NCBI GenBank assembly: GCA_905221605.1
Contig: CAJNDS010000461.1
Span: forward strand, 62,001-126,000
Reading direction: 5' to 3'
DNA: 64,000 nt
DNA from: Symbiodinium natans
Taxonomy: Eukaryota > Sar > Dinophyceae > Suessiales > Symbiodiniaceae
The notes below the pieces were generated by a model. It saw only the letters and a list, made by a program, of their open reading frames with translations. It was not told where the DNA came from and did no database searches. Positions within the stretch are counted from its first letter, which is position 1, and every line of letters starts with the position of its first letter. The position numbers and the translations under genes are program-made. Below are positions 38,561 through 51,515 of this stretch, piece after piece.

Positions 38561-40200
38561 GAGTGAACATGAGCGAGCCGCTGGTTGCTTCCAAGTTGCA
38601 CTGAGCCGCACGGAGCAGCATTGTGGATCTCCCCAGCTTGCAAACAGTAGCCGATGCCAGGCAGACAGCACCTATGGTAATTGCTAGACTGCGGCTTACT
38701 CAACACTCAGGCAAGCAGCTTGTTACAAGTGCGTAATTATGGCATGTCACCTTCAAGTCCTTAAGGCCATACGCCGTAATCGTTTTGAGGAGGGAATGCT
38801 GTCCTGGCCACAGAATCCTGGTGAGCGCATTCGGGGTGCACCGCCCTCTGAGATCCTGCTATGGCACTCGGCTTTTTGCACATGCCACCAAGGCTCTTGG
38901 ATCCCAGTCATGGGGGTGGGCAGACGGGGCACGGGTGAACATGAGCGAGCCGCAGGTCGTTGCCAAGTTGCATTGAGCTGCACGCAGCAACGTCGTCGGC
39001 TTCCTCAGCTGGCAAGCGCTACGCCAAACTCACAACAGCTGCAGAGCTTCACATTATGGCACAACGCCTTCAAGCCCTTAAGGCCACATGCTGTTATCGC
39101 ATTAAGGATGAATTGCTGTCATGGACGCAGAGCTCATTCGGTGCACAAGCCCCTGAGATCGTGCAATCACACGTGGCCTTCTGCCACGATGGCGTTTGAC
39201 TTCAAGCACCTCGTTTGGTGGGCGGGCAGACGGAACATGAGCAAACACGAGCCAAGCACAGCTGGTCTCCGAGTTGCATGAGCTGCTCGCATCTTGGCCG
39301 ACTTCCCCAGCCTACAAGCAGAAGTGGCCTACCCCCCATCAGACAGCAGCTGTAGTTCTTTGCTGGCAGTCTTGCGCAGCGCTCAGGCAGTTGCTGCGCA
39401 CACACGTGTCCACCAGGCAATTGGCGAAGGATCATCTGCCATCATGGCCGCAATGTCGCATGGGGTGCAACTTGCTGAGATCGTGCAATTGCATCTGGCC
39501 TTCTGCCGTAAAGGCTGTTGCACCCAAACACCTCATCTGATGAGTTCGTCTCCGAGTTGCAGATGATGCTTGAGCTGCACGTAGCAACGCCGTCGATTTC
39601 CCCAGCTTGCAGCAAAAGTACCCCAGACAGGCAGCTGCCACACTGCTTTTTCGACTGCGCACTAGCAGGCAGCTTGCTACATGTGCATTGTGGCATTGTG
39701 CATGATGGCATGCCCCCCTTCGTGACCCTTCGTGTCCATTTTAAGGCTTTGCGTTATGGATCGGCTGTTGTGGCGCAAGGCTCTTGGGGAGCGCGTTCGG
39801 TGCACCACTCTCTGAGATCGTGCAATCGCATCTGGCCTTCTGCCATTAAGGCTTTTGGATCCCAGCACCTCATCTGATGAGATGGTCTCCGAATTGCATT
39901 GAGCTGCACGCAGCAACATCGTCGACTTCCCCAGCTTGCAGCAGAAGCTAAGTACCCCAAACAGGCAGCTGCCACACTGCTTTTTAGACTGCGGTTTGCT
40001 CAGCGCACTGGCAGGCAGCTTGCTATACATGTGCACGGTGCATGATGGCATCCCCCCCGTTAAGGCCTCGCGTTATGGATCAGCCGCTGCTATGGCGCAA
40101 GGCTGTTGCGGAGTGCATTCGGTGCATCCTCCTCTGAGATCCTCTGAGATCGTGCAATCGTACTTGTCCTTGTTCCACCGCGGCACCCCATCATTCAAGC
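38560..40200. repeat. Module D tandem array, units about 320-337 bp
   Basis: GAGATCGTGCAAT recurs at 39155, 39477, 39814 and 40146. Each unit also carries CCCCAGCTTGCA and a CTTTTTAGACTGCG or related block. Units are degenerate. Related copies occur at 42540-44040, 53990-55040 and 62190-63830. Confidence 0.85.
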
Positions 40201-40232
40201 CCGCGGCGGGCTGCCAGCGTGGGCAGTGGAGC

Positions 40233-40990
40233 CGTCAAGAGCCCAAGCCCGTGAGTTTGCAAGTGAAGACTAAGGGCATCGGCTCCGGTAGCCCCGCGCT
40301 GATTTCAGGCCTGCTCGCGTGATCCTCCTCCGGCACGAATGCCCAGAGGGTCTCAGAGCGCTGTGCCTACGGCCATCACTGCCGCCGTCACTGCCGCCAT
40401 CACTACCGCCGCTACTGCCACTACCGCCATCGCTGCCATAGTTGCGGCGAGGCTCGAGCAGTTGGGTGTGTTGGGCGTGCCACAGGGAAGGCTGGTTAGC
40501 ACTGCGGCCGGTGCCGCCGTTGTTGCAGATGTTTCGGGGCGGTGGAGCTGGCTGTTGTGCTGTGTTTGTCTGGTGGCTCCATGCTAGCACGTGGCTCCCA
40601 CATTGCATGAGCCTGCCGCAGCACTGCGGGCAGCCCGCAAATGCTTGCTTGGCTCTGAAGGCGGGTCACCTGCCAAGTTCAGTGTGAGCTCAAGGCCTCC
40701 ATGCACTCCATCTGCTCCGCTCTTTCTCAGAGCACGCCGTTGTCCGCTGATGCCTTCAGACTTCAGGCTCGTCGCACTAGCCGCAGATGGTGGATGGGTG
40801 TCAAGCCAGAGCCTGACCTCGCAAGTCGTCGATTGCCAGGGGCCGGGTTGAAGAGTTTTCTCTCGGGGTCGAAACTCATGAAACTCTGTCAGGTTGGTCG
40901 AGGATCTGCTGCAGAGTGCCAGGTGAAGGTGGGAGATCTTGCGGTTGGAGTTTGCACCGGGCATTGGCATACGACAAGGAATGAACTCAA
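40233..40990. repeat. Higher-order repeat module A, copy 2
   Basis: Same order as copy 1 but missing 12 bases in the microsatellite. The 86-codon plus ORF is at 40591-40851 and the minus ORF at 40584-40970. About 3.46 kb from copy 1. Confidence 0.9.
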
Positions 40991-41169
40991 CTTGACGTTT
41001 GTTGTCTCACGATGCCGAAGATGCCCATAAGAACTAACATCAGTCCTGTGAGTCCTGTGTGCCTTCTAGACAAGGCCTTGACCACCGCATCCCAGAGGCT
41101 GCCCATCTTCCCTTTCGGGCTTTCGGGGAGCGGGGCTGGGTAGATAGCTGACCCGCGCTGGATGTGAGT

Positions 41170-41930
41170 AGGCCGGCACAGAGCTTCTGCCCTGTTCAAG
41201 CACGTTCCGCCTTGTGCCCAGCGATGTTGAACCTGACCCAGCGCTCCTGTGAGATTGTGACGCGAAGCGGGTGTTCTGCAATCTGTGACGTGAATGTTTG
41301 GGCTCCTCGCCCCACGTCTTTGCAGCCTTGAGCCTGTTTTGTTGGCGCATTTGGCACTGCTATCATGCCATGCTCCGGGCAGCCGGAGCATGTACCGGCC
41401 AGATATTGGAGGGGGAGATCGCCACAACTGGCCCCGAGACTCAATGGGTGAGTAGGGGTCGGCCTGCCCAAGCATCTCGACCAGAGCCCAGCTCCTGCAC
41501 TTCAACCTGGAAGAAGGGTCGCATGTCATGTTGGTGCGCCCGAGTGATCCGAGCTTGTCCTCGGTCAGCGGTCCTTTGCAAGGGCTCTTCACATCTCTTC
41601 ATTGCGACGTGAGCATGCGATCGCCATGAGGAAGCAGCACAGGTGCGTAGGATGGCACTTGGAGGGCTACCTGCATGGAGGCACCGGTGTGGATGACGCA
41701 AACTGGGCCGCCCCCGCGACCTGCACCTCAGTGGCAGCCTTCGAGTTGGCTTCGTGGCTGGAGGTGTTGCACACAACAGTCACCTGCGCGCCACAATGCT
41801 GCGCCAGGCTGTGCCAAGCGCGTTGCTGCGAATGCACTTCAGAGATCTCTGAGGTTGCAGGCTCCTGTGGAGAAATTCGGTGCACCCTACTCGAATGAGT
41901 GAACTGCAGGCTGTCTCCGAGTTGCATGAG
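41170..41930. repeat. Module B/C, copy 2
   Basis: Same blocks as copy 1, ending in CGTTGCTGCGAATGCACTTC. 41940-42540 beyond it is mostly unique, with no gene seen. Confidence 0.85.
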
Positions 41931-42539
41931 CTGCTGGCAACCATAAACCCTAAACCAGACAACCCACAGGAAGCAAACGATTCCGCTTTACTCACCCATT
42001 TTCTGAGACGCCCTTTACGTGCGAAGCCCTGAATCGTAAACCGGTGTGCGCCACCATCTCTCCAGATTGTTTGTGGAACCCATGCAACAAGTATAATCTG
42101 TATCTAGGTTCCCAAGTAATCAAGGAGGAGAACGCAAGGTGCCTTGTTGCTGACTTACTTCATCATAGCTCTATCCATCCTAGCCATAGGCATGAGAGCC
42201 GCTGTTGTGGCGCAACGCCGTCGACTTGCCCCTACCCAGCAACCTTTCTGAATGGAAAAAGAAGTGTTACCGATGCTGCCCCAATAAGAAAAATTGTTAT
42301 CAGACATGTTAAGACTGCCTGAGAGAGCAGCTTGCTGCCAGCAGCTGCTTGCTCGGCACACCTCATCGTCCCCGTGTCCTGCTGGCCGTAGGCCGTAGGC
42401 AGATCGATTGTCAAAGCCTGTCGTGGCCGCAAGGAGAGGCGGCACCTACTGGTGGAACCTGCTCGGGATGAGCTGCGTGTGCTCGCGGCCGAAGGTGCGC
42501 CGGGAACTGCAGGTTCATTCTTCTGGCAGCGCTCTTTCG

Positions 42540-44040
42540 GATCACTCATTCGGAGTGTTGCTTCAGAGATCTCAGAGATCTGTCTGAGGTGGAAACGGAC
42601 AGCTGCCAGGCCGCAGCTTGCTCAGTGCTCAGGCAACATATCATACCTGACACATCATAGTTACGCTTCACGTGATGTCAGGATCACGTGAAATCGTGCA
42701 TTCTGACACGGCGACACTTGCATCCAAACACCTCATCTGGTCCCCACATGTCCCTTGCGATATGCACAGACGGAGCTATGGGCTGACATGAGCGAGGCTG
42801 CATGAGATGCCTTGCAGCAGCGCCGTCGTCTTCCCTGGCTTGCAAGCATAAGCGGCTTAATCCAACGAGACAGCAGTGCTTGCTAGACCGTGGCTTGCTC
42901 AGCGCTCAGGTAGGTCCGTCGTCAGCGACACCTGGCGCGTAGGTACTGCGGAAAACCGAAAGTTGCGGCGGTCTTGAGCTTAGCAGCACAAAACGCATCA
43001 ATCGCGCGGTTGTCCTTGGCGACTCCCAGAGCACGTGTCCAGAAGTTTGGCTTCGTCCCTGCTGCGGCTGCCATCAGGTTTTCAGAACCCACCGCAGTAT
43101 GAGACCCACGGCAGTCGCAAGAACTTGGCATGCTGCTAGTGCAAAGTCTAAGCTCAGGAGCAGTATGATTCCCACAGGTCCGATTCATTGCGTGTACAGA
43201 CGCAAACGGCTCGGCCTGGCGCATCACGGCATCGTCCACGTACCCTTTCGGTCGCAGGCGCATCAAAGACTGTCACGGCCAAAAAGCGCTTGTGGGGAGC
43301 GCATTCGGTGCACTAGCCTCCAAGTCCATGTATTCACACCACATTTGGCATCTTGCCACGCCGGCCTCATCTGGTCCCATTTGGTCCCTACACGTCCCTG
43401 CGATCTGGGCAGGCAGACAACGCTGAGCGAAGCTGCTTGAGCCGCTTGCAGCGCCGTCGTCGGCTTCCGCAGCTTGCGAGCAGAAGCGACCTTTTGCAAA
43501 GAGACGGCAGTGCTTGCTAGACCTTGGCCTGCTCAGCGCTCAGGCAGCATGTCATGCCTGGCACATCATTGCATGACCTACGTGTGCTTCAGGCCATGCT
43601 GGTCACGGACGCGAGGCTCTTGCGGAGCGCGTTCGGTGCACCACTCCCTGAGATCGTGCAATCTCATCTGGCCTTCTGCCATTAGGGCTTTTGGATCCCA
43701 GCACCTCATCTGATGAGATGGTCTCCGAATTGCATTGAGCTGCACGCAGCAACATCGTCGACTTCCCCAGCTTGCAGCAGAAGCTAAGTACCCCAAACAG
43801 GCAGCTGCCACACTGCTTTTTAGACTGCGGTTTGCTCAGCGCACTGGCAGGCAGCTTGCTATACATGTGCATGGTGCATGATGGCATTTATGGATCAGCC
43901 GCTGCTATGGCGCAAGGCTGTTGCGGAGTGCATTCGGTGCATCCTCCTCTAGATCCTCTGAGATCGTGCAATCGTACTTGTCCTTGTTCCACCGCGGCAC
44001 CCCATCATTCATGCCCGCGGCGGGCTGCCAGCGTGGGCAG
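42540..44040. repeat. Module D array, second occurrence
   Basis: Contains module D units around a unique-looking insert (42900-43440) that recurs at 62985-63540. The right part (43580-44040) is almost identical to 39770-40230, apart from a small deletion. Confidence 0.85.
42922..43266 (-). CDS. Minus-strand ORF retained in two distant repeat copies, unknown
   Basis: 114 codons; the segment GTKPNFWTRALGVAKDNRAI and its flanks recur in the copy at 62677-63261 (minus) with a few substitutions. It could be a captured exon. No family recognised and no independent support. Confidence 0.25.
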   Translation of the reverse strand: MMRLRPKGYVDDAVMRQAEPFASVHAMNRTCGNHTAPELRLCTSSMPSSCDCRGSHTAVGSENLMAAAAGTKPNFWTRALGVAKDNRAIDAFCAAKLKTAATFGFPQYLRARCR

Positions 44041-44047
44041 TGGAGCC

Positions 44048-44815
44048 GTCAAGAGCCCAAGCCCGTGAGTTTGCAAGTGAAGACTAAGGGCATCGGCTCC
44101 GGTAGCCCCGCGCTGATTTCAGGCCTGCTCGCGTGATCCTCCTCCGGCACGAATGCCCAGAGGGTCTCAGAGCGCTGTGCCTACGGCCATCACTGCCGCC
44201 GTCACTGCCGCCATCACTACCGCCGCTACTGCCACTACCGCCATCGCTGCCATAGTTGCGGCGAGGCTCGAGCAGTTGGGTGTGTTGGGCATGCCACAGG
44301 GAAGGCTGGTTAGCACTGCGGCCGGTGCCTGCGCCGTTGTTGCAGATGTTTCGGGGCGGTGGAGCTGGCTGTTGTGCTGTGTTCGTCTGGTGGCTCCATG
44401 CTAGCACGTGGCTCCCACATTGCATGAGCCTGCCGCAGCACTGCGGGCAGCCCGCAAATGCTTGCTTGGCTCTGAAGGCGGGTCACCTGCCAAGTTCAGT
44501 GTGAGCTCAAGGCCTCCATGCACTCCATCTGCTTCGCTCTTTCTCAAAGCACGCCGTTGTCCGCTGATGCCTTCAGACTTCAGGCTCGTCGCACTAGCCG
44601 CAGATGGTGGATGGGTGTCAAGCCAGAGCCTGACCTCGCAAGTCGTCGATTGCCAGGGGCCGGGTTGAAGAGTTTTCTCTCGGGGTCGAAACTCATGAAA
44701 CTCTGTCAGGTTGGTCGAGGATCTGCTGCAGAGTGCCAGGTGAAGGTGGGAGATCTCGCGGTTGGAGTTTGCACCGGGCATTGGCATACGACAAGGAATG
44801 AATCCAACTGCTGGA
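44048..44815. repeat. Higher-order repeat module A, copy 3
   Basis: Nearly identical to copy 2, about 3.81 kb further on. The 86-codon ORF is at 44408-44668 and the minus ORF at 44401-44787. Confidence 0.9.
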
Positions 44816-45009
44816 TATCCTGCGGGCCATCAGAAACACCTGCGACAATCATTCGTGTCACGGTGCCAAAGAGGCTTTTCCCAACTGACATCGGCTCCGT
44901 GTGTGATCGCTAGACAATGGCTTGATTCACCACCACGTCCAAGTGGCTGCGCGTCCGCGCTTGCAAATCCAAGTCTAGAAAAGGGAACCTGTTTGGGGTG
45001 ACCAGGAAA

Positions 45010-45880
45010 ACCGATGACCCGGCGCGCGAGCTGGGTGTGAGCAGCTTGGCCCCGTGCTTGAATTCGGTTGACCTTGACGCAGTGCTCCCCGTAAACGTGA
45101 GGCGAAGCACGTGCCCTGCAAATCTGTGACATAAATGTTTGGGTTCCTCGACCAAGGTCCTCACAATCTTGAGGCTCATGTGTCATGCAGATGCTGGACG
45201 ACATCTTTCATGGCTGAGGCCCTTCCCTTGGCATTGCTATCCCGTGCTCTTGGTATCCGCAGCAGGAGGCCCGGCCCAGCAGGTGTTCGAAGAACAATGG
45301 ATCACAACAAGGCCCGTGCCAACGCCATTTCTCCACCAGGATGCGGCGAGACCAAGAACGCGTCACGCTGGTGATGCTGGTGTGCCCGATCGACCCGAAT
45401 GGGTTGGACTGCCTGCTGCATGTCCTCCGTCGGTGATGCTGCGTACATGCCCGCGGCTGCGTCTCTCACAAGCGTCGCTACATCGTGATCATGCTCTTGC
45501 GATAGAGCAGAACAGGCTCGTTGACTTGCGCCTGGGAGCTTAGACTTGCAGGCGGTCCGCGGCGTGGACACCGACGCAAGTTGGGTCGCCGCCCCGGCCA
45601 CATGTACCCTGCACGTGTTGTCGGATATTTTGTGTGAATGCTGCTGGTATCTGCTGGCTTCAAACTCTTTGGACGACTTGAGCTGCAGACGCTCAAGCGC
45701 CTTGCTTTCTGGGTGAGCGCCAGTGTACCTTATTACCCAGTAGCCTCGAGCGGTTTGCGACCGTGCTTGGCATGCAGCGCCAACCGTGCTCAAAGGCGAG
45801 CGATCAGTTCCAAGGAGCACCAGTAGCACCTGTAGAACAAGGCCCGCCGAGGTTTCACACCGGTGTGCAGTAGCAGATCC
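45010..45880. repeat. Module E, copy 1
   Basis: Blocks with GACCTTGACGCAGTGCTCCC, GGTTCCTCGACCAAGGTCCT, and CAACGCCATTTCTCCACCAG. It recurs in part at 48000-48610 and in full at 52740-53540. Confidence 0.85.
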
Positions 45881-45899
45881 CTGTTCGTGACAAGCGGTG

Positions 45900-47590
45900 G
45901 TGCTAGACAAGCGTATCATGCGAGCAGAAGCGCTCGTGGCGCCGCGGCTATTGCACGAGCGCCAGTTGACCATTCTTCGCCGCAGTAGTAACATTTTCAT
46001 TTCCCAGCTGCGATCGTGGATCACTTCGGCCGGCGCGCTCAGGCATGCTGCCATGCAACATAAGGCCACTTTACTTCGTTTCCGACTCCCTGCTGGACCA
46101 TGCTTGAGCAACCGAGTTTCTTGCAGTCTCCTTCCTTTGGCGTCAGCTGAGAGCGTGCTCTGAAGTCGAGTGGTGTAAGATATCCAGACGCACATCTTGC
46201 TCCGAGCATCCGGCTCTGTCTCAGAAGTTGTCTGCCCAAGTCCATGTTGAAGTATGTTAGTACGTGGAGTATTACTGAGCTGCTCTGGCGAAGTGCTGTC
46301 ACGGCGACGTTTCAGCTAGGTTTGATGCACTTCGCCACTGTAGTGGCAGTTTCAAGGGCCAGCTGCTGCCATGGATCACTTCAGCCGGCGCACTCAGGCA
46401 TGCCGCCATGCAACAGACGGCCACTTCCGAGCGTTTCCGAATTCCTGCTGGATGCTTGAGCAACCGACCTTCCTGCAGTCTCCCTCACTAGTTCCCTCAC
46501 TCAGCGTGTTCTGAAGTCGAGTGGTGTAAGATGCACGCAGGCACATCTTGCATCGAGCATCAGGCTCTGTCTGAGAAATTGTCTGCCAACGCCCACTCCG
46601 AAGTATGGTCGCACCCGGAATATGACCGGCGAAGTGCTGTCAAGATTCAAACAGGCGACTTCTCAGCTGGGTTTGATTCACATTGCCGCCGTAGCGAAAG
46701 TTTCAGGCCCCAGCTGCCACAATGGGTCACTTCGGCCGGCGCGCTCAGGCATGCTGCCATGCAACATAAGGCCACTTCCCTTCGTTTCCGACTCCCTGCT
46801 GGACCATGCTTGAGCAGCCGAGTTTCCGGCAGTCTCCTTCGTTTGGCGTCAGCTGAGAGCGTGCTCTGAAGTCGAGTGGTGTAAGATATACGGATGCACA
46901 TCTTGCTCCGAGCATCAGGCCCCGTCTGAGAAGTTGTTTACCCAAGTCCATGTGAAGTGTGTTAGTACTTGGAGTATTACTGAGCTGCTCTGGCGAAGTG
47001 CTGTCACGGCGACGCCTCAGCTAGGTTTGATGCACTTCGCCGCTGTAGTGGCAGTTTCAAGGCCCAGCTGCTGCCATGGATCACTTCAGCCGGCGCACTC
47101 AGGCATGCCGCCATGCAACATACGGCCACTTCCCTTCGTTTCCGAGTCCCTGCTGGACCATGCTTGAGCAACCGACTTTCCTGCAGTCTCTCCCTCTCAC
47201 TCGGCAGCAGCTTCAGGCGTGCTCTGAAGTCGAGTGGTGTAAGATGCACGGAGGCACATCTTGCGTCGAGCATCAGCTTCGGTCTGCGAAGTTGTCTGCC
47301 AACGCCCACCCCGAAGTACGGTCGCACGTGGCATGTGACCTGAGCTGCTCTGCCGAAGTGCTGTCAAAAAGGCGACTTCTCTGGGTTTGACTAGCTTCGC
47401 CGTTGTATCAAGCCCTAGATGCTGCCATGGATCACTACGGCAGGCGCATCCAGGCATGCCGCCATTCAACGCGAGGCCGCTTCCCCTCTTTCCCGAATCC
47501 CTGCTCGACCATGCTTGAGCAACCAAAGTTCTTGCAGTCTCCCTCCTCCGGCAGCAGCTGCAAGCATGCTCTGAAGTCGAGTGGTGCACG
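45900..47590. repeat. 355-bp tandem array, first block (about five units)
   Basis: CTGAAGTCGA recurs at 46159, 46511, 46866, 47224 and 47571 (spacing 347-358). Units include GGACCATGCTTGAGCAACCG and GAGCTGCTCTGGCGAAGTG. ORFs of 60-130 codons on both strands are repeat artefacts. Confidence 0.9.
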
Positions 47591-47900
47591 ATGCACGGAG
47601 GCACGTGGCTTCATCACGCTGGATCACGCAGGGCTGTTCCAGCAGCCCCGTAGCTCCCCTCCACATATCTAAGCCTTGGCCAAGCACAAGGCTGTCGCAC
47701 ACTCTTGCTGCGTCACTCAGTTGGACTTCGTGTCGAGGACCCTTTGCGGATTCAAAGGTTTCGAAGTCGTGAGTTGCCAAGGTACCAAAAATTTGCGCAG
47801 AGATGCAATGTCACGAAAGCAAGTGCTTGTTTCCGTGAGGGCGAACTGCGCGGGCCCTCCGTCCTCCTTGCTAGCCTGGTCTCCTGATCTTTGTGTCAAG
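47590..47900. repeat. Module F, copy 1 (right flank of the array)
   Basis: GGCACGTGGCTTCATCACGC through GTGCTTGTTTCCGTGAGGGC. Nearly identical to 51516-51840, so array and flank were duplicated together. Confidence 0.85.
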
Positions 47901-47999
47901 ACAGAGCTTGACTTCGCAAGTCGTCGATTGCCAGGGCCCGAGTTAAAGAGTTGGGGGTGAGTTCGCAAGGCTCCAGTGCAACATGTACCGGGCCAGCAG

Positions 48000-48610
48000 A
48001 TCACAACAGGGCCCGTGCCAATGCCATTTCTCCGCCAGGGCGCGGCGAGACCAAGAAGGCACGCACGTCATGCTGGTGCTTGATTCGCCCGAATGGGTCG
48101 AACTGCCTGCTGCATGTCCTCCGTCGGTGATGCTGCGCACATGCCCGCGGCTGCGTCTCTCACAAGGGCCGCTACGTCGTGATCATGCTCTTGCGATAGA
48201 GCAGAACAGGCTCGCTGACTTGCGCCTGGGAGCTTAGACTTGCATGCGGTCCGCGGCGTGGACACCGACGCAAGTTGGGTCGCCACCCCGGCCACATGTA
48301 CCCTGCACCTGTTGTCGGATATTTTGTGTGAATGCTGCTGGTATCTGCTGGCTTCGAACTCTTGGACGACTTGAGCTGCAGACGCTCAAGCTGGGTGAGC
48401 GCCAGTGTACCTTGCTACCCAGTAGCCTTGAGCGAGCTTTGCGACCGTGCTTGGCATACAAACGCCAACCGTGCACAAAGGCGAGCGATCAGTTCCAAGG
48501 AGCACCAGTAGCACCTGTAGAACAAGGCCCGCCGAGGGTTCACACCGGTGTGCAGTAGCAGATCCCTGCTCGTGACAAGCGGTGGTGCTAGGCAAGCGTA
48601 TCGTGCGAGC
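48000..48610. repeat. Module E, copy 2
   Basis: Matches 45318-45900 closely, with small deletions. 48620-49250 beyond it is mostly unique and contains a 40-bp box duplicated at 48919 and 49039 (GTAAAGCGATGGGAACAC). Confidence 0.85.
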
Positions 48611-49259
48611 AGAAGCGCGAGGGTTGAGCCAGCAGTGCCCAGCAGTGCCCAGCAGTCAGCAACGAGATCTAGGGTGAATCCATGTCAGTGCACACGGAAG
48701 CCTGCAGGAAGAACAGCATATTGATGTGCACAGCAAGATCTGCGTCAATGGCATTGAACATCAAACCGCCATGCCTGCCACCGTTTTTTCCGCTGGAAGA
48801 GACTCAGCTTCTGGTCCCTGCGAGAGCCACCTGCCGGGCTGCTGGGCAATCAAATCTGCAAGCGCCAAGACCTCCAGCCATTCAAGTAAGCAAGGGGCGG
48901 ACACGAATGCCCAAAACTCTGTAAAGCGATGGGAACACCTGAAAAGCGACACCCCTAAGTTAATGAACTGTTGGGTGGGCTTTAGTTTGCCCAAAGCGAC
49001 ACCTGCAGACATCAAACGTGGTTAACTGATGCTAAAGCCCTGTAAAGCGATGGGAACACTTGAAAAGCGACACCCCTCATGTTGCGTCCATTAGCACAGA
49101 GAGCCGGTTTTGGCAGTCGCTCAAATGGCACTTTTGTGAAGCTTGCTGGAAGCATGACATCTCTTTCAGGAAGTTCAGGTCCGTAGGAGGATCTCACACG
49201 ACAAGCACATGATCAAGCACCAGGCTGTCCCCATGTTTCACCAAGGCTGCTGTCTTCAC

Positions 49260-51515
49260 CATTGCCCTACTCGTGGTACCGCGGCTTCTGCACGAGCGCC
49301 AGTGGACCCTCGCCGCAGTAATCGCAATGGGTCACTTCGGCAGGCGCATGCAGGCAAGCTGCCATGCAACATAAGGCCACTTTACTTCGTTTCCGACTCC
49401 CTGCTGGACCATGCTTGAGCAACCGAGTTTCCTGCAGTCTCCTTCCTTTGGCATCAGCTGAGAGCGTGCTCTGAAGTCGAGTGGTGTAAGATATCCAGAC
49501 GCACATCTTGCTCCGAGCATCAGGCTCTGTCTGAGAAGTTGTCTGCCCAAGTCCATGTTGAAGTATGTTAGTACGTGGAGTATTACTGAGCTGCTCTGGC
49601 GAAGTGTTGTCACGGTGACGCCTCAGCTAGGTTTGATGCACTTCGCCGCTGTAGTGGCAGTTTCAAGGCCCAGCTGCTGCCATGGATCACTTCAGCCGGC
49701 GCACTCAGGCATGCCGCCATGCAACATACGGCCACTTCCCTTCGTTTCCGAGTCCCTGCTGGACCATGCTTGAGCAACCGACTTTCCTGCAGTCTCTCTC
49801 TCACTCGGCAGCAGCTTCAGGCGTGCTCTGAAGTCGAGTGGTGTAAGATGCACGGACATCTTGCGCCGAGCATCAGCCTGAGTCTGCGAAGTCTGCCAAC
49901 GCCAACTCTGAGCTGCTCTGGCGAAGTGTTGTCCAGATTCAAGAAGGCGATTTTTCAGCTGGGTTTGATTCACATTGCAGGTGGAGCGACAGTTTCAAGC
50001 CCCAGCTGCCACAATGGGTCACTTCGGCAGGCGCATGCAGGCAAGCTGCCATGCAACGTAAGGCCACTTTACTTCGTTTCCGACTCCCTGCTGGACCATG
50101 CTTGAGCAACCGAGTTTCCTGCAGTCTCCTTCCTTTGGCATCAGCTGAGAGCGTGCTCTGAAGTCGAGTGGTGTAAGATATACGGATGCACATCTTGCTC
50201 CGAGCATCAGGCCCCGTCTGAGAAGTTGTCTGCCCAAGTCCATGTGAAGTGTGTTAGTACTTGGAGTCTTACTGAGCTGCTCTGGCGAAGTGTTGTCACG
50301 GCGACGCCTCAGCTGGGTTTGATGCACTTCGCCGCTGTAGTGGCAGTTTCAAGGCCCAGCTGCTGCCATGGATCACTTCAGCCGGCGCACTCAGGCATGC
50401 CGCCATGCAACATACGGCCACTTCCCTTCGTTTCCGAATCCCTGCTGGACCATGCTTGAGCAACCGACTTTCCTGCAGTCTCTCTCTCACTCGGCAGCAG
50501 CTTCAGGCGTGCTCTGAAGTCGAGTGGTGTAAGATGCACGGACATCTTGCGCCGAGCATCAGCCTGAGTCTGCGAAGTCTGCCAACGCCAACTCTGAGCT
50601 GCTCTGGCGAAGTGCTGTCCAGATTCAAGAAGGCGATTTTTCAGCTGGGTTTGATTCACATTGCAGGTGGAGCGACAGTTTCAAGCCCCAGCTGCCACAA
50701 GGGGTCACTTCGGCAGGCGCATGCAGGCAAGCTGCCATGCAACATAAGGCCACTTTACTTCGTTTCCGACTCCCTGCTGGGCGTGCTCTGAAGTCGAGTG
50801 GTGTAAGATATCCAGACGGACATCTTGCTCCGAGCATCAGGCTCTGTCTGAGAAGTTGTCTGCCCAAGTCCATGTTGAAGTGTGTTAGTACTTGGAGTCT
50901 TACTGAGCTGCTCTGGCGAAGTGTTGTCACGGCGACGCCTCAGGTGGGTTTGATGCACTTCGCCGCTGTAGTGGCAGTTTCAAGGCCCAGCTGCTGCCAT
51001 GGATCACTTCAGCCGGCGCACTCAGGCATGCCGCCATGCCACATACGGCCACTTCCCTTCGTTTCCGAATCCCTGCTGGACCATGCTTGAGCAACCGACT
51101 TTCCTGCAGTCTCCTTCCTTTGGCGTCAGCTGAGAGCGTGCTCTGAAGTCGAGTGGTGTAAGATATACGGATGCACATCTTGCTCCGAGCATCAGGCCCC
51201 GTCTGAGAAGTTGTCTGCCCAAGTCCATGTGAAGTATGTTAGTACGTGGAGTATTACTGAGCTGCTCTGGCGAAGTGTTGTCACGGCGACGTCTCAGCTA
51301 GGTTTGATGCACTTCGCCGCTGTAGTGGCAGTTTCAAGGCCCAGCTGCTGCCATGGATCACTACGGCAGGCGCATCCAGGCATACCGCCATGCAACGCGA
51401 GGCCGCTTCCCCTCGTTCACGAATCCCTGCTGGACCATGCTTGAGCAACCAAAGTTCTTGCAGTCTCCCTCCTCCGGCAGCAGCTGCAAGCATGCTCTGA
51501 AGTCGAGTGGTGCAC
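49260..51515. repeat. 355-bp tandem array, second block (about seven units)
   Basis: CTGAAGTCGA recurs at 49471, 49828, 50158, 50513, 50788, 51142 and 51497. A 686-bp dimer repeats almost exactly: the 128-codon ORFs at 49719 and 50405 are nearly identical. Confidence 0.9.

Noticed and set aside
49719-50791. Two identical 128-codon ORFs as a gene pair
   Set aside because: They lie inside the 355-bp array and mirror its 686-bp dimer; neighbouring units do not keep the frame.
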